Positions 37,301 to 45,235 of a stretch of DNA of 64,000 nt are shown in pieces. The notes beneath the pieces are model-generated. The model made no database searches. It was not told the origin of the DNA and saw only the letters and a program-made list of their open reading frames with translations. A program made the translations under genes and the position numbers. The number at the start of each line of letters is the position of its first letter. The first letter of the stretch is position 1. Origin of the DNA: JBCBGF01 sp039820585 (GTDB lineage Bacteria > Pseudomonadota > Alphaproteobacteria > Rhodobacterales > Rhodobacteraceae); assembly GCA_039820585.1 (NCBI GenBank), contig JBCBPV010000001.1, positions 62,001 to 126,000 on the forward strand. The letters are read 5' to 3'.

Positions 37301-37774
37301 CTTGGGCCGGGCATTGATCAGCTCGCTGATCTGCCCCTGCCGCACCAGCGCAGGCGAATGCGCCCCGGTTGAGGCATCGGCAAACAGCATCTGCACATCA
37401 CGCGCCCGCACATCCTTGCTGTTGAGCTTGTAGGCAGAGCCTGCGTCCCGCGTGATCCGACGGGCGATGTCGATCAGATCGCTGTCGTTGAACCCCTGTG
37501 GCGCCAGGCGTTCTGAATTGTCGATGGCCACCGACACTTCGGCAAAGTTGCGCGCCGGGCGTGACGAGGTGCCCGCAAAGATCACGTCTTCCATGCCGTC
37601 GCCGCGCATCGCGGTGGGGCGGTTTTCGCCCATCACCCAGCGCAGCGCCTCAAGCAGGTTCGACTTGCCGCACCCGTTCGGCCCGACAATGCCGGTCAGC
37701 CCATCGGCGATCACCATCTCGGTGGGGTCGACGAAGCTTTTGAAGCCGTTGAGCCTGATTCTCGTGAATCGCAC
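34319..37774 (-). CDS. smc: chromosome segregation protein SMC
   Basis: A 1151-residue condensin ATPase that compacts and helps to segregate the chromosome. Walker A GPNGCGKS is at 31-38; long coiled coils flank a hinge at about 490-640; the C-terminal head has the signature LSGGEQTL and Walker B ICVLDEVDAPLDD. The length equals that of other Rhodobacterales SMC proteins. The GTG start gives MRFTRIRLNGFKSFVDPTE, the family N-terminus; upstream in-frame ATGs would add unrelated residues. The partners scpA and scpB are not in the window. Confidence 0.96.
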   Translation of the reverse strand: MRFTRIRLNGFKSFVDPTEMVIADGLTGIVGPNGCGKSNLLEALRWVMGENRPTAMRGDGMEDVIFAGTSSRPARNFAEVSVAIDNSERLAPQGFNDSDLIDIARRITRDAGSAYKLNSKDVRARDVQMLFADASTGAHSPALVRQGQISELINARPKARRRILEEAAGISGLYQRRHEAELKLRGAETNLSRVDDVIEQLAAQLAQLARQARQAARYRELSEALRHAEGLLLYRRWREANDALMAAETTLTDHVTAASEAERAARAAVAKRAEHEETLPPLREEEAIAAAVLQRLTVQRDALADEEARAEQAIETLQGRIEQLVRDTEREDALNHDAGETIANLEDEAATLAAEAEGHDDRLEEAATEARDAASVLQDREAAHAQLTEDVARLSARHQSAQRLRDDAERTRERSESEAEKATTAAKDAQRAEAEAQTALQTAEAVLAETTTAATAAEAALVDADEARATAQTREAEARASRSEAEGEVSALQAEVAALARLVERDTAEGGQVLDLLKVKSGFEKALGAALADDLRAPAVQGEATTGWTLLPAYDSPQRLPEGVRPLADHVSIPEVLARRLTQVGLVDRADGPRLQSELKPGQRIVSREGDLWRWDGFRAGAEDAPSAAALRLQQLNRLQELKQDLVEARARADGASRAHEHLKTELANFTQADAAAREERRAADQAVTEASRALSRAEADRNIASGKLESLRMAASRHEEMALDARTRLKEADAALAELGDLEAARAEAEEVRVTVEAARMLMMTRRSAHDELRRTGEARDRRLEDNAKELANWRARLATASQRIVELQERKAGYEAELESARGRPAELAADHARLADEIASAETRRAQAVDALALAETALRDAVEAERTSERAASQAREARARSEAAADAARTTAEAATQRIDEEQQMTPEALLERLATDPADMPPADKVEAEVNRYKRQRDALGAVNLRAEEDAAEVQTEHDALVTEKTDLEEAIRALRSGIASLNREGRERLLTAFEQVNANFAMLFTHLFGGGEAKLVMVESEDPLDAGLEIMCQPPGKKLSTLSLLSGGEQTLTALALIFAVFLANPAPICVLDEVDAPLDDANVTRFCDLLDEMTRRTDTRFLIITHHAVTMARMDRLFGVTMGELGVSQLVSVDLQKAEQMVA

Positions 37775-38083
37775 GATTCGCCCGTTTGTTGATTCTGCTC
37801 TGGCGTGCAGCATCGTGATTGGGCCAGGGCGAGTCAACGGGCCCGCCCTGCATATACCGATGCCCCCAGCCTTATCCACAAAATGTAGACGATTTCGGAA
37901 GTTTTTTGCCGCAGTGCAGCACATGGTGGGAAACTTCTTGATTCAAAATCGACATGTTTTGCACACTGCACGCGTTGGCAGCGAATGCCGCCGACGTACT
38001 GGGGGCAAATACACGATCGCACGCGTCTGGCACGCTGGCCGTTGGACCCCTTCAAAGCGGCCCTATGATCCGGAGAGTGCCCC
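37775..38083. other. 309-bp divergent intergenic region, smc / GNAT
   Basis: No convincing gene is present on either strand. It contains a perfect match to the DnaA box TTATCCACA at 37872-37880 and a relatively AT-rich patch at about 37885-37970, where promoters could lie. I found no tRNA-like cloverleaf and no terminator. Confidence 0.5.
37872..37880 (+). promoter_or_regulatory. DnaA-box match upstream of smc
   Basis: TTATCCACA is the consensus DnaA box. A single copy is not an origin, and dnaA, dnaN or parAB genes are not in the window, but DnaA can act as a transcription factor. It lies 98 bp upstream of the smc start codon. Confidence 0.3.
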
Positions 38084-38548
38084 ATGCTTGATGCTTCGAC
38101 CCTGGAAATTTCGATTGAGGCACCAACGCATGATGACAGTCGTACCCTGATCGAAGACAGCAACAGGTCCCTTGCAAAGCACTACTCGAAAGAGGAGTGT
38201 TTTTCTTTTTCCGCAGAAGAGCTTTCAGCCCCGAATGTTGAGTTTTTCGTCGCCCGGCGCGGTGGCCGACCCGTCGGCTGTGTCGCGCTGGTCGATCACC
38301 TGACCTATGGCGAGGTGAAGCGGCTGTTTGTGGCCGAGGCCGCCCGCGGCGTTGGCGTCGGCGCCGCGTTGATGGCTGCGCTGGAAGATGCTGCACGCGA
38401 TATCGGGTTGCGCGCGATCCGGTTAGAGACGGGGGATCGGCTGGCAGCCGCCATGGCGATCTACACCGCGCGCGGCTATCGCGAACGGGGCGCCTTTGGC
38501 GGCTATCCCGACCTGCCCACGAATACCTTCCTCGAAAAGATCCTGTAG
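38084..38548 (+). CDS. GNAT family N-acetyltransferase
   Basis: A 154-residue acetyltransferase. The acetyl-CoA site is formed by VKRLFVAEAARGVGVGAALM (R/Q-x-x-G-x-G/A loop) and the C-terminal AMAIYTARGYRERGAFGGY. The substrate is unknown; the C-terminal YPDLPTNTFLEKIL is common among small-molecule GNATs. It converges with a small lipoprotein gene. Confidence 0.9.
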   Translation: MLDASTLEISIEAPTHDDSRTLIEDSNRSLAKHYSKEECFSFSAEELSAPNVEFFVARRGGRPVGCVALVDHLTYGEVKRLFVAEAARGVGVGAALMAALEDAARDIGLRAIRLETGDRLAAAMAIYTARGYRERGAFGGYPDLPTNTFLEKIL

Positions 38549-38556
38549 CCCGAGTA

Positions 38557-38853
38557 TCACGCCGCCGGGCAATCCAGCGATGCCCGCACGAGCGCCGCGT
38601 CGCCCGTCATCGATTTCGGCCGCACATCGCAACCCGTCGCTTGCGTGATCGCCGTGATCGCGTTGGTAAACACGTCCCGCTGCCGCGGGATCGCGCCCGG
38701 GCCAAGGCGGAACACCTCAACCTCCGATCCACGCCGAAACACCGCAAAGCGCATGCCGTCCACCACCACATCCGACCGCTCGGCCCCCATGAAGCGGGGC
38801 GACGGGCTGGCGCAGGCAGTCAGCGCAAGGCACAGGCAAAGAAGACGGACCAT
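38557..38853 (-). CDS. small putative lipoprotein
   Basis: A 98-residue protein with a short hydrophobic N-terminus MVRLLCLCLALTACASP containing the lipobox LTAC. The rest is soluble, with VVVDGMRFAVFRRGSEVEVFRLG and a disulphide-capable CDVRP/LDCPAA pair. I do not recognise a family. An ATG two codons earlier is an equally possible start. It is divergent from the FMN reductase gene. Confidence 0.65.
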   Translation of the reverse strand: MVRLLCLCLALTACASPSPRFMGAERSDVVVDGMRFAVFRRGSEVEVFRLGPGAIPRQRDVFTNAITAITQATGCDVRPKSMTGDAALVRASLDCPAA

Positions 38854-38967
38854 GCCCATCGTTATGGCGGGCCTATGGTTAACACATGGTTTCAGCGCAC
38901 CGGGCCTTGGCATTGGTGGGCCACTGCACTAGCTGCGGCGCGACGGATCATATCTTGGGACAATTCA

Positions 38968-39495
38968 ATGCTTTTGGGAATTTCCGGTTCGCTGCGCGCG
39001 GGCTCAGTAAACCGCAAACTCGTGCGCGAGGCCGCGCGCCTTTATGGCGGGCCGTATGAAGAGGCCGATCTGCGCCTGCCGCTCTATGATGGCGATCTGG
39101 AACAGGCCGAAGGCATCCCCGTGGCGGTTCAGCACCTCGCCGATCAGATCGCAGCCGCCGAAGCAGTCGTCATCTCAACACCAGAATACAACCAATCGCT
39201 GTCGGGCGTGCTGAAAAACGCGCTCGACTGGATCAGCCGGGTTGAGGGCAATCCGTGGCTGCACAAACCCGTTGCCATCATGTCCGCAACCGCTGGCCGG
39301 GCGGGCGGCGCGCGGGGCAGCTATGCCTTGCGCCTGGCGATGTTGCCGTTCCGTCCGCGTATGGTGGCAGGGCCCGATATCGGCGTCGCCGGTGCCGCCA
39401 AAGAGTTCGATGCGAACGGGCAGCTCACCGGTGAATTGTATCTCAAGAACCTGGGTGAGTTGATGGACCAGGTGAAGGCCGAGGCCGCGCGCTAG
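38968..39495 (+). CDS. NADPH-dependent FMN reductase-like flavoprotein
   Basis: A 175-residue flavodoxin-fold protein. The FMN phosphate loop is GISGSLRAGSVNRKL at the N-terminus and the isoalloxazine loop is STPEYNQSLSGVLKNALDWISR, both typical of the NADPH-dependent FMN reductase / chromate and quinone reductase group. AGRAGGARG binds the nucleotide side. The likely role is two-electron reduction of quinones or supply of reduced FMN. It precedes the MaoC-like gene by 39 bp. Confidence 0.9.
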   Translation: MLLGISGSLRAGSVNRKLVREAARLYGGPYEEADLRLPLYDGDLEQAEGIPVAVQHLADQIAAAEAVVISTPEYNQSLSGVLKNALDWISRVEGNPWLHKPVAIMSATAGRAGGARGSYALRLAMLPFRPRMVAGPDIGVAGAAKEFDANGQLTGELYLKNLGELMDQVKAEAAR

Positions 39496-39534
39496 GCCCC
39501 TTGCGCGCCCGCGTCGGCGCGGTAGCTTGGCCGC

Positions 39535-40329
39535 GTGAGCGTGGCCAAAGCAACATCCCAGACGATCCCAGATCGCATCGACCCCGCGCGGGCCGCGGCA
39601 ATGCATCAGGTGATGGCCCGGCCCGGCCTGCCACCGGGGCCGGGCACCGCACTGCCTGCGTTCTGGCACCAAATCTACTTTTGGGACGTGCAGCCACCCG
39701 GCGCCCTGGGCGATGATGGCCACCCCGCAACGGGCACCCTGATCCCCGATCTTGGCCTGCCCAAACGGATGTGGGCAGGTGGGCGGCTGACCTTTCACGC
39801 GCCCTTCCTGTGCGCCGTGCAGGCCACGCGCACGACAAGCCTGCGCGCTGTCACCCGCAAAACCGGGCGTACGGGCGAACTGGCCTTTGTGACGCTGCGC
39901 CATGAGGTGCGCCAGCGCGGCGGGCTGGTGCTGAGCGAGGATCAGGATCTGGTCTACCGCGCGGCGGACGCCACGCCGGGCGACCCGCCAGAACCACCGA
40001 CTGGCGGGCGGCTGCGCGAAACGCGGCGCTTCGATGCGACCACCCTGTTCCGCTATTCGGCGCTCACGATGAACGGCCACCGCATCCACTATGACGCGGA
40101 CTATGCGCGCTCTGCCGAGGCGTATCCGGGGCTGGTCGTCCACGGGCCGCTTTTGGCGCAATGCCTGATCGTGCTGGCCGAGCTGGATCTGGGCACGCTG
40201 TCCGCCTTCAGCTTCCGCGCGACCGCGCCGGTCTTTGCGGGGCAGATGGTGCGGTTTTATTCGGACGCGGGCCGGTACTGGGTGATCGGCGGCGACGATC
40301 AGCTGTGCATGAGCGCCGAGGCGACCTAA
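39535..40329 (+). CDS. MaoC/HTD2-like acyl-CoA hydratase
   Basis: A 264-residue double hot-dog protein. The C-terminal hot dog has the hydratase motif HRIHYDADYARSAEAYPGLVVHG, with the usual His and Asp. The N-terminal half (FWHQIYFWDVQPPG, MWAGGRLTFHAPF) matches the FAS1-like dehydratase / mesaconyl-C4-CoA hydratase family. The substrate may be a hydroxyacyl- or mesaconyl-CoA, which is not decided here. Start is a GTG. Its stop overlaps that of the converging flavoprotein gene. Confidence 0.82.
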   Translation: MSVAKATSQTIPDRIDPARAAAMHQVMARPGLPPGPGTALPAFWHQIYFWDVQPPGALGDDGHPATGTLIPDLGLPKRMWAGGRLTFHAPFLCAVQATRTTSLRAVTRKTGRTGELAFVTLRHEVRQRGGLVLSEDQDLVYRAADATPGDPPEPPTGGRLRETRRFDATTLFRYSALTMNGHRIHYDADYARSAEAYPGLVVHGPLLAQCLIVLAELDLGTLSAFSFRATAPVFAGQMVRFYSDAGRYWVIGGDDQLCMSAEAT

Positions 40330-41369
40330 AGGTTCGCCTCCACCCCAAACGCGGGCGGGATGTCATCGGTGCCGTCCAGGATCAGGGTCGCCATGACCCG
40401 CGCCACCTCGGGCGCCATCCCGAAACCGATCTTGAAGCCGCCATTGGCGATGAAATGCCCCGGCCTGTCCGGCCAGGCCCCCAGCATCGGCGCACGGCTG
40501 CGCGCACGGGGGCGCACCCCGGCCCAGCGCGCGATAACCTCGGCCCCGTGCAGGATCGGCAGGGCGGCAATGGCCCGCTCGATCAGTGCATCGGCCTGCG
40601 CATCGGTGCCGGTGGGATCGTCGAAGTCACGTTCTGACGTCGATCCAATGGCGGTGGTGCCGTCGTCATGGGGCACGATGTGCAAGGCATCGGCAAAGAT
40701 CTGCGGTGCGTCGTCCGGCGCATGGTGGCGCAATAGCACCGCCTGGCCCTTGACCCCGGTGCCCACGGGCTTGCCAAAGCGCGCCGACAGATCGCGCAGG
40801 CCCTGCCAGCCCGTGGCCCAAACCACTGCGCCCTGATCGGGGCCTTCGCCCGTCACCTCACCCCCGCGCGCGCTGATCGCAGCGGCCAGGCATTCACAGG
40901 CGCGGCGCGGATGGATGCGGGCGGTCAGCGTGTCGTGGACAAGAAGGCCCGTCGCACTGGGCGGGGCCCACCCTTCCACGGCCTCTGCCGGAACCACGCG
41001 CCAGGTCGCGGTGTCCCCCCAAAGCGCGCGCGCCGTCCCCTCTCGCGTGCGGGCCAGCGCCACGGCAGCGTCATCGCCCAAGGGCTGCAACCGCCCTGTC
41101 CGGCCATAACCCGATCCGATGCCAGAGGTCTCATCCACCGCGCGCCAAAACGCCTCTGCGGCCACCAAACTTTTGAATTGAAACGCTTTCTTGTCGTTCC
41201 AGTTCTCCGGCACATGGGGCGCCAACGCGCCAACAACACCCCCCGAAGACCCAGCGCCAACGCCATGTGGGTCGATCACCCGCACCGTTGCCCCGCGCAC
41301 CAGACAGGCCCAGGCCACCGACAAGCCAAAAATCCCCGCCCCGCGGATGGTGACATCGACCGTTGCCAA
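40326..41369 (-). CDS. FAD-dependent oxidoreductase, MnmC2-like
   Basis: A 347-residue DAO-family flavoprotein. The dinucleotide loop is VTIRGAGIFGLSVAWACL, with R in place of the usual first G. It is followed by GAGSSGGVVGALAPHVP, which recalls the GxSGNxxGAxxP segment of the MnmC FAD domain, and FIANGGFKIGFGMAP at the C-terminus. Its partner mnmD starts 57 bp away in the opposite direction, so the pair looks like MnmC split in two; the FAD part would convert cmnm5U34 in tRNA to nm5U34. A TTG start is chosen because AGGGGGGAG lies 6 bp before it. A glycine- or D-amino-acid oxidase role is the alternative. Confidence 0.7.
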   Translation of the reverse strand: MATVDVTIRGAGIFGLSVAWACLVRGATVRVIDPHGVGAGSSGGVVGALAPHVPENWNDKKAFQFKSLVAAEAFWRAVDETSGIGSGYGRTGRLQPLGDDAAVALARTREGTARALWGDTATWRVVPAEAVEGWAPPSATGLLVHDTLTARIHPRRACECLAAAISARGGEVTGEGPDQGAVVWATGWQGLRDLSARFGKPVGTGVKGQAVLLRHHAPDDAPQIFADALHIVPHDDGTTAIGSTSERDFDDPTGTDAQADALIERAIAALPILHGAEVIARWAGVRPRARSRAPMLGAWPDRPGHFIANGGFKIGFGMAPEVARVMATLILDGTDDIPPAFGVEANL

Positions 41370-41425
41370 GGCACGCTCCCCCCTGCACATTCGCGCGACT
41401 CAACACCGCACTTCAGGAACGGACC

Positions 41426-42091
41426 GTGACGGACAGGCAGGCAGATGTCGAATGGCGAGACGGCGTGCCGGTGTCGACACAGTTTCAAGACCCGTATTAC
41501 TCGCTGGAGGACGGGGCCGCAGAGGCCGCGCATGTCTTTGTCGCGGGCAACGGTCTGCCGGATCGGATCACGCCGGGGTTTCGCATCGCAGAGCTGGGGT
41601 TTGGCACGGGCCTGAACCTGCTCGTCACGCTGGCCGCGATGCGCAGGGCCAGGCTCTCGGGGCCGATCCGCTACACGAGTTTTGAGGGTTACCCAATGGA
41701 CGCAGACGCCATGGCCCAGGCGCTCGCGTCGTTTCCCGTCCTGACAGAGGGCGCCGCATGGCTGACCGCCGCATGGGCGCAGGGGCCAGTGTTCGAGGGG
41801 CCCGGCGTCTCGGTTGAGGTGATCCTGGGCGAGGCCACGCAGACCCTGCCTGCCTGGAATGGCCGGGCCGATGCCTGGTACCTCGACGGGTTCGCGCCCG
41901 CGCGCAATCCCGCCCTCTGGTCGCCCGCCATGATGGCCGAGGTCGCGCGGCATACTGCGCCCGGGGGCACCGCCGCCACCTATACCGCCGCGGGCGATGT
42001 ACGTCGCGGGCTTGCGGCTGCGGGGTTCACGGTGACGCGCGTGCCCGGCTTTGGCCGCAAGCGCCACATGACGGTGGCGCGGCTGGCATGA
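41426..42091 (+). CDS. mnmD: tRNA U34 aminomethyl methyltransferase MnmD
   Basis: A 221-residue methyltransferase equal to the N-terminal (MnmC1, DUF752) half of MnmC, which methylates nm5U34 of tRNA. Marks are QFQDPYYSLEDGAAEAAHVF, the SAM loop IAELGFGTGLNLLV and the family motif ADAWYLDGFAPARNPALW. It starts at a GTG with AGGAACGG upstream. It is divergent from the FAD gene and overlaps the DMT transporter gene by ATGA. Confidence 0.9.
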   Translation: MTDRQADVEWRDGVPVSTQFQDPYYSLEDGAAEAAHVFVAGNGLPDRITPGFRIAELGFGTGLNLLVTLAAMRRARLSGPIRYTSFEGYPMDADAMAQALASFPVLTEGAAWLTAAWAQGPVFEGPGVSVEVILGEATQTLPAWNGRADAWYLDGFAPARNPALWSPAMMAEVARHTAPGGTAATYTAAGDVRRGLAAAGFTVTRVPGFGRKRHMTVARLA

Positions 42092-42960
42092 GCGCCGACA
42101 ACGCCCGCCTGGGCATCCCCCTGATGATCGCGGCGAGCTTCGTTTTCGCCATGCAAGACGGGATCTCGCGCCATCTGGCGGGGGAATACAACGTGCTGAT
42201 GGTGGTGATGATCCGCTACTGGTTCTTCGCCGCTTTCGTGATCGCGGTGGCATCGCGCCGCGCCGGCGGGGTGCGCGCGGCGGCCGCCACCCGCCAGCCG
42301 GTGTTGCAGATCTTTCGGGGGCTGCTCTTGGCCTTCGAGATCTGCGTGATGGTGGGCGCCTTTGTTCTTTTGGGTCTGGTGGACAGCCTCGCGATCTTTG
42401 CCTGCTACCCGCTGCTGATCGCCGCACTGTCCGGCGTCGTGCTGGGTGAACGGGTGGGGTGGCGTCGCTGGGTCGCGATTGGCATCGGGTTTCTGGGGGT
42501 GCTCGTGATCTTGCAACCCGGCGTCACCGTGTTTCAGCCCGCCGCTCTGGTGCCCCTCGCCTCCGCTGCGATGTTCGCGCTCTACGGCCTGCTCACCCGC
42601 TATGCCGCGCGGCGCGACACGACCGCCACATCGTTCTTCTGGACGGGCGTGGCGGGCGCCGTGGCGATGTCGGGCGTGGGCATCTGGTTTTGGGAACCGA
42701 TGACCGCGCCGGACTGGGGTTGGATGGCGACATTGTGCGTGACCGGCGCCTTGGGGCACTGGCTGCTGATCCGGTGCTATGAGGTGGCCGAGGCCAGTTC
42801 GGTGCAACCCTTCGCCTATTTCCAGCTCGTCTTCGGCACAGCGCTCGGGGTCAGCGTGTTTGGCGAGGTGCTGCGCCCCAACGTGGCGCTTGGCACCGCG
42901 ATCGTGGTGTCGGCGGGCCTGTTCACCTTGTGGCGCGAACGCCGCGCGCGGACGCGCTAG
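42088..42960 (+). CDS. DMT/EamA family transporter
   Basis: A 290-residue inner-membrane protein with ten hydrophobic segments arranged as two EamA repeats, as in drug/metabolite exporters (RhaT/YdcZ group). Typical are SFVFAMQDGISRHLA, DSLAIFACYPLLIAALSGVVLGE and SSVQPFAYFQLVFGTALG with FGEVL. Its substrate is unknown. The ATG overlaps the mnmD stop. The 195 bp after its stop, up to the slt end, hold degenerate repeats rather than a gene. Confidence 0.9.
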   Translation: MSADNARLGIPLMIAASFVFAMQDGISRHLAGEYNVLMVVMIRYWFFAAFVIAVASRRAGGVRAAAATRQPVLQIFRGLLLAFEICVMVGAFVLLGLVDSLAIFACYPLLIAALSGVVLGERVGWRRWVAIGIGFLGVLVILQPGVTVFQPAALVPLASAAMFALYGLLTRYAARRDTTATSFFWTGVAGAVAMSGVGIWFWEPMTAPDWGWMATLCVTGALGHWLLIRCYEVAEASSVQPFAYFQLVFGTALGVSVFGEVLRPNVALGTAIVVSAGLFTLWRERRARTR

Positions 42961-42988
42961 CGCGGTTCCGCCTTGGCCAAGAACAGGT

Positions 42989-43155
42989 GTCGCCCTTTGC
43001 GTGCGGGCCGCGGGCGGAAGGCAGCGAAAGACGATCCAGTGACTGCTGGAAATGCCCCAGAGCGTTTTCGGTTTGGTCTGAAACATGCATTGTCTTTTGC
43101 GTTCCAGACGAAGGCGAAAGGCCGCGAAAGATGGTCCGAAATGGCCGGAATTGCT
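42989..43155. repeat. degenerate tandem repeat, two copies
   Basis: Two related units of about 60 bp start near 42995 and 43094. Shared blocks are CTTTGCGT / CTTTTGCGT, then GGCGGAAGGCAGCGAAAGA / GGCGAAAGGCCGCGAAAGA, then TCC and GGAAATG / GGAATTG. They fill the gap between the transporter and slt genes. A shorter relative, read on the minus strand, lies at 55262-55295. Confidence 0.6.
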
Positions 43156-45111
43156 TTAGCGCAGCTTCAGCTCATCGCTCAGCCGAATATCCGACGTCTC
43201 CCCGCTCAGCCGCGCGCGATAGACCGGCAGGCTTTCCATCACGCGCATTACGTAGTTGCGGGTTTCGCGGAACTGGATGTGTTCGACCCAGTCGATGGCA
43301 TCGACATCCGCATTTCGCGGATCGCCCTGTTCCCGCATCCAACGCAACGGGCGGCTGGGCCCCGCGTTATAGGCGGCCGCGACCAGCATCATGTTGGGCC
43401 CGAACTGATCCACCAGCTCTTCGATATAGGCCACGCCAATCCGCGCATTATAAACCGGGTCTTGCTGCAACTGTTTGGTCGAAAACCGTACATCCAGCCG
43501 CTCTGCCACGGCGCGGGCCGTGCGGGGCATCACTTGCATCAGGCCCACGGCGCCCGCCCCGCTGCGCACGGCGGGGTCAAACTCGCTTTCGCGGCGGGCA
43601 ATCGCCAGGGCCATCTCTTCGGGCACATTCAGCTCTTCCAAGCCGAAATCGACCAGCGGGAAATAGGCATGGGGCACGACGACACCGGCGCGCGCGGCGC
43701 GTTTAGCGATCATCAGCGCGATATGGGCGTCTTCCAGCGACAGCGCATAATCCGCCAATTGGCCCAGCTGCGTCTGATCCAGGCTTTCGGCGAGATGGGT
43801 GAGAAAGCGTTCCGCCAGGCTGCGCTCGCCCGCCTTGTGCAAAAGCTGTGCCGCCTCCAGCACTGACGAGGTAACAAAGGGCGCCGCCGCCCAATCGGGA
43901 TAATCCATTCGTCCGGTCAGCGCGGGATCCATGGGCAGGCTCGCGCGCTCTGCAGCCAGCAGGCCGTAAAAGCTCGTCTGGAACTCTGCCCCAAAGGCAT
44001 AGGCCTGGGCCGCACCCTCGACATCGCCCAATGCCTCATGCGCGCGACCTTCCCAATACCCGGCCCGGCCCAGGCTGATCGGGCTGGAGACCGCGATGCG
44101 GAAGCGGCGGAAATGCAGAAGCGCGCGTTCAGGATCGTCCTTGTACCGCAGCGCCAGATAGCCCGACAGCCATTCAAGATCGGCGTAGTGAATGCCCTCG
44201 GTCAACCCATGGGCCGAGGCCAGCGCATAGGCCGTCTCCCCCTCACCCTGGCGCATCGACCAGCGGGCCAGAACCCGCCGCCAGTTGGCCCAGCGCGCGG
44301 GCTGGCCCAATGCGCGTTCCGTGCCGGGCAGCGTCAGCGCAAGTTCCACGGCGGGCGCATTGCGTCCCTTTCGGGCGCGCCATTGGAACCGCTCGAACAC
44401 CAGGCCGGGGTGATCGCGAAGGTCTTCGGGCACCGCCTCGATCAGCGCATCCACCCCGTTTTTGTCGTCGCGCAGCGCGATACGTGCGCGCGCCAGCGCC
44501 TGCCAGTCTTCGCTGACGCGGGGCAACATACGCTCCGCCGCCTTCGACTGACCCGACCACAACAGCCGGTCCATGCGCGCGGTGTGGTGCGGTTTGACCA
44601 GATCGCCATAGCGTTCCAGAACATAGCGTTCGTCGCCGGTCGACAGATCGTATTCCGTCCAGGCCGAAATGATCAGATCCCGCGCGATGGCATCGCGGCC
44701 CAGGCTTTCATTCGCGGCGGCATGCACGATCATGCCCGCCCCGGTTTGCGGTGGGTTGGCGGCAAAGAACTCTGCCACGTCGCGCGCACGCGCCCGGTAG
44801 GGCACGGTGCCTTCGCTGCGACGGACCAGATAGCTCAGGCCCGGCCAGTCACCGCGCCGTTCCAGAAATGCGGTCATGTCATCGAACTTGCCGCGCCCGG
44901 CACGCAGGCGGTGCCATTCCACCACATCGCGCCCGACGGGGCCCGCGCGGTTGCCCGCCGCAAGGGCCGCGTCCCAATCGCCCTTACGCACAAGCGTCAT
45001 CGCCTCGCGCATGGCCTCAACCTCACGCGTGGTTTGTGCCGCTGAAGCGGTTGCAGTGACGATCAGAACCAGTAAAGCAGCAAGACTATGTACAAACCGG
45101 GCAGGTATCAT
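43156..45111 (-). CDS. soluble lytic murein transglycosylase, Slt type
   Basis: A 651-residue periplasmic enzyme. A signal peptide covers the first 25 residues (HSLAALLVLIVTATASAAQ). A long superhelical alpha domain follows (about 30-480). The C-terminal SLT domain has the catalytic Glu near 507 in AIARRESEFDP, then GAVGLMQVMPRTA and AYNAGPSRPLRWM. It cleaves peptidoglycan glycan strands exolytically. It is divergent from dapA across 124 bp. Confidence 0.94.
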   Translation of the reverse strand: MIPARFVHSLAALLVLIVTATASAAQTTREVEAMREAMTLVRKGDWDAALAAGNRAGPVGRDVVEWHRLRAGRGKFDDMTAFLERRGDWPGLSYLVRRSEGTVPYRARARDVAEFFAANPPQTGAGMIVHAAANESLGRDAIARDLIISAWTEYDLSTGDERYVLERYGDLVKPHHTARMDRLLWSGQSKAAERMLPRVSEDWQALARARIALRDDKNGVDALIEAVPEDLRDHPGLVFERFQWRARKGRNAPAVELALTLPGTERALGQPARWANWRRVLARWSMRQGEGETAYALASAHGLTEGIHYADLEWLSGYLALRYKDDPERALLHFRRFRIAVSSPISLGRAGYWEGRAHEALGDVEGAAQAYAFGAEFQTSFYGLLAAERASLPMDPALTGRMDYPDWAAAPFVTSSVLEAAQLLHKAGERSLAERFLTHLAESLDQTQLGQLADYALSLEDAHIALMIAKRAARAGVVVPHAYFPLVDFGLEELNVPEEMALAIARRESEFDPAVRSGAGAVGLMQVMPRTARAVAERLDVRFSTKQLQQDPVYNARIGVAYIEELVDQFGPNMMLVAAAYNAGPSRPLRWMREQGDPRNADVDAIDWVEHIQFRETRNYVMRVMESLPVYRARLSGETSDIRLSDELKLR

Positions 45112-45235
45112 GCGTGTGACCCTAAGACCCCCCGGTAAACGAACAACACACAAACTTGGCATTAGCAAGGCATGCGCTTAGGGTCTGCCGCGATTTAACT
45201 CGGGGCATTTGCCTCAAATGATAAGGAAATGCGTC

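Noticed and set aside
41980..43086. A 368-codon minus-strand frame opposite mnmD and the DMT transporter
   Set aside because: His/Gln/Arg-rich composition typical of a shadow frame; both plus-strand genes beneath it are well supported.
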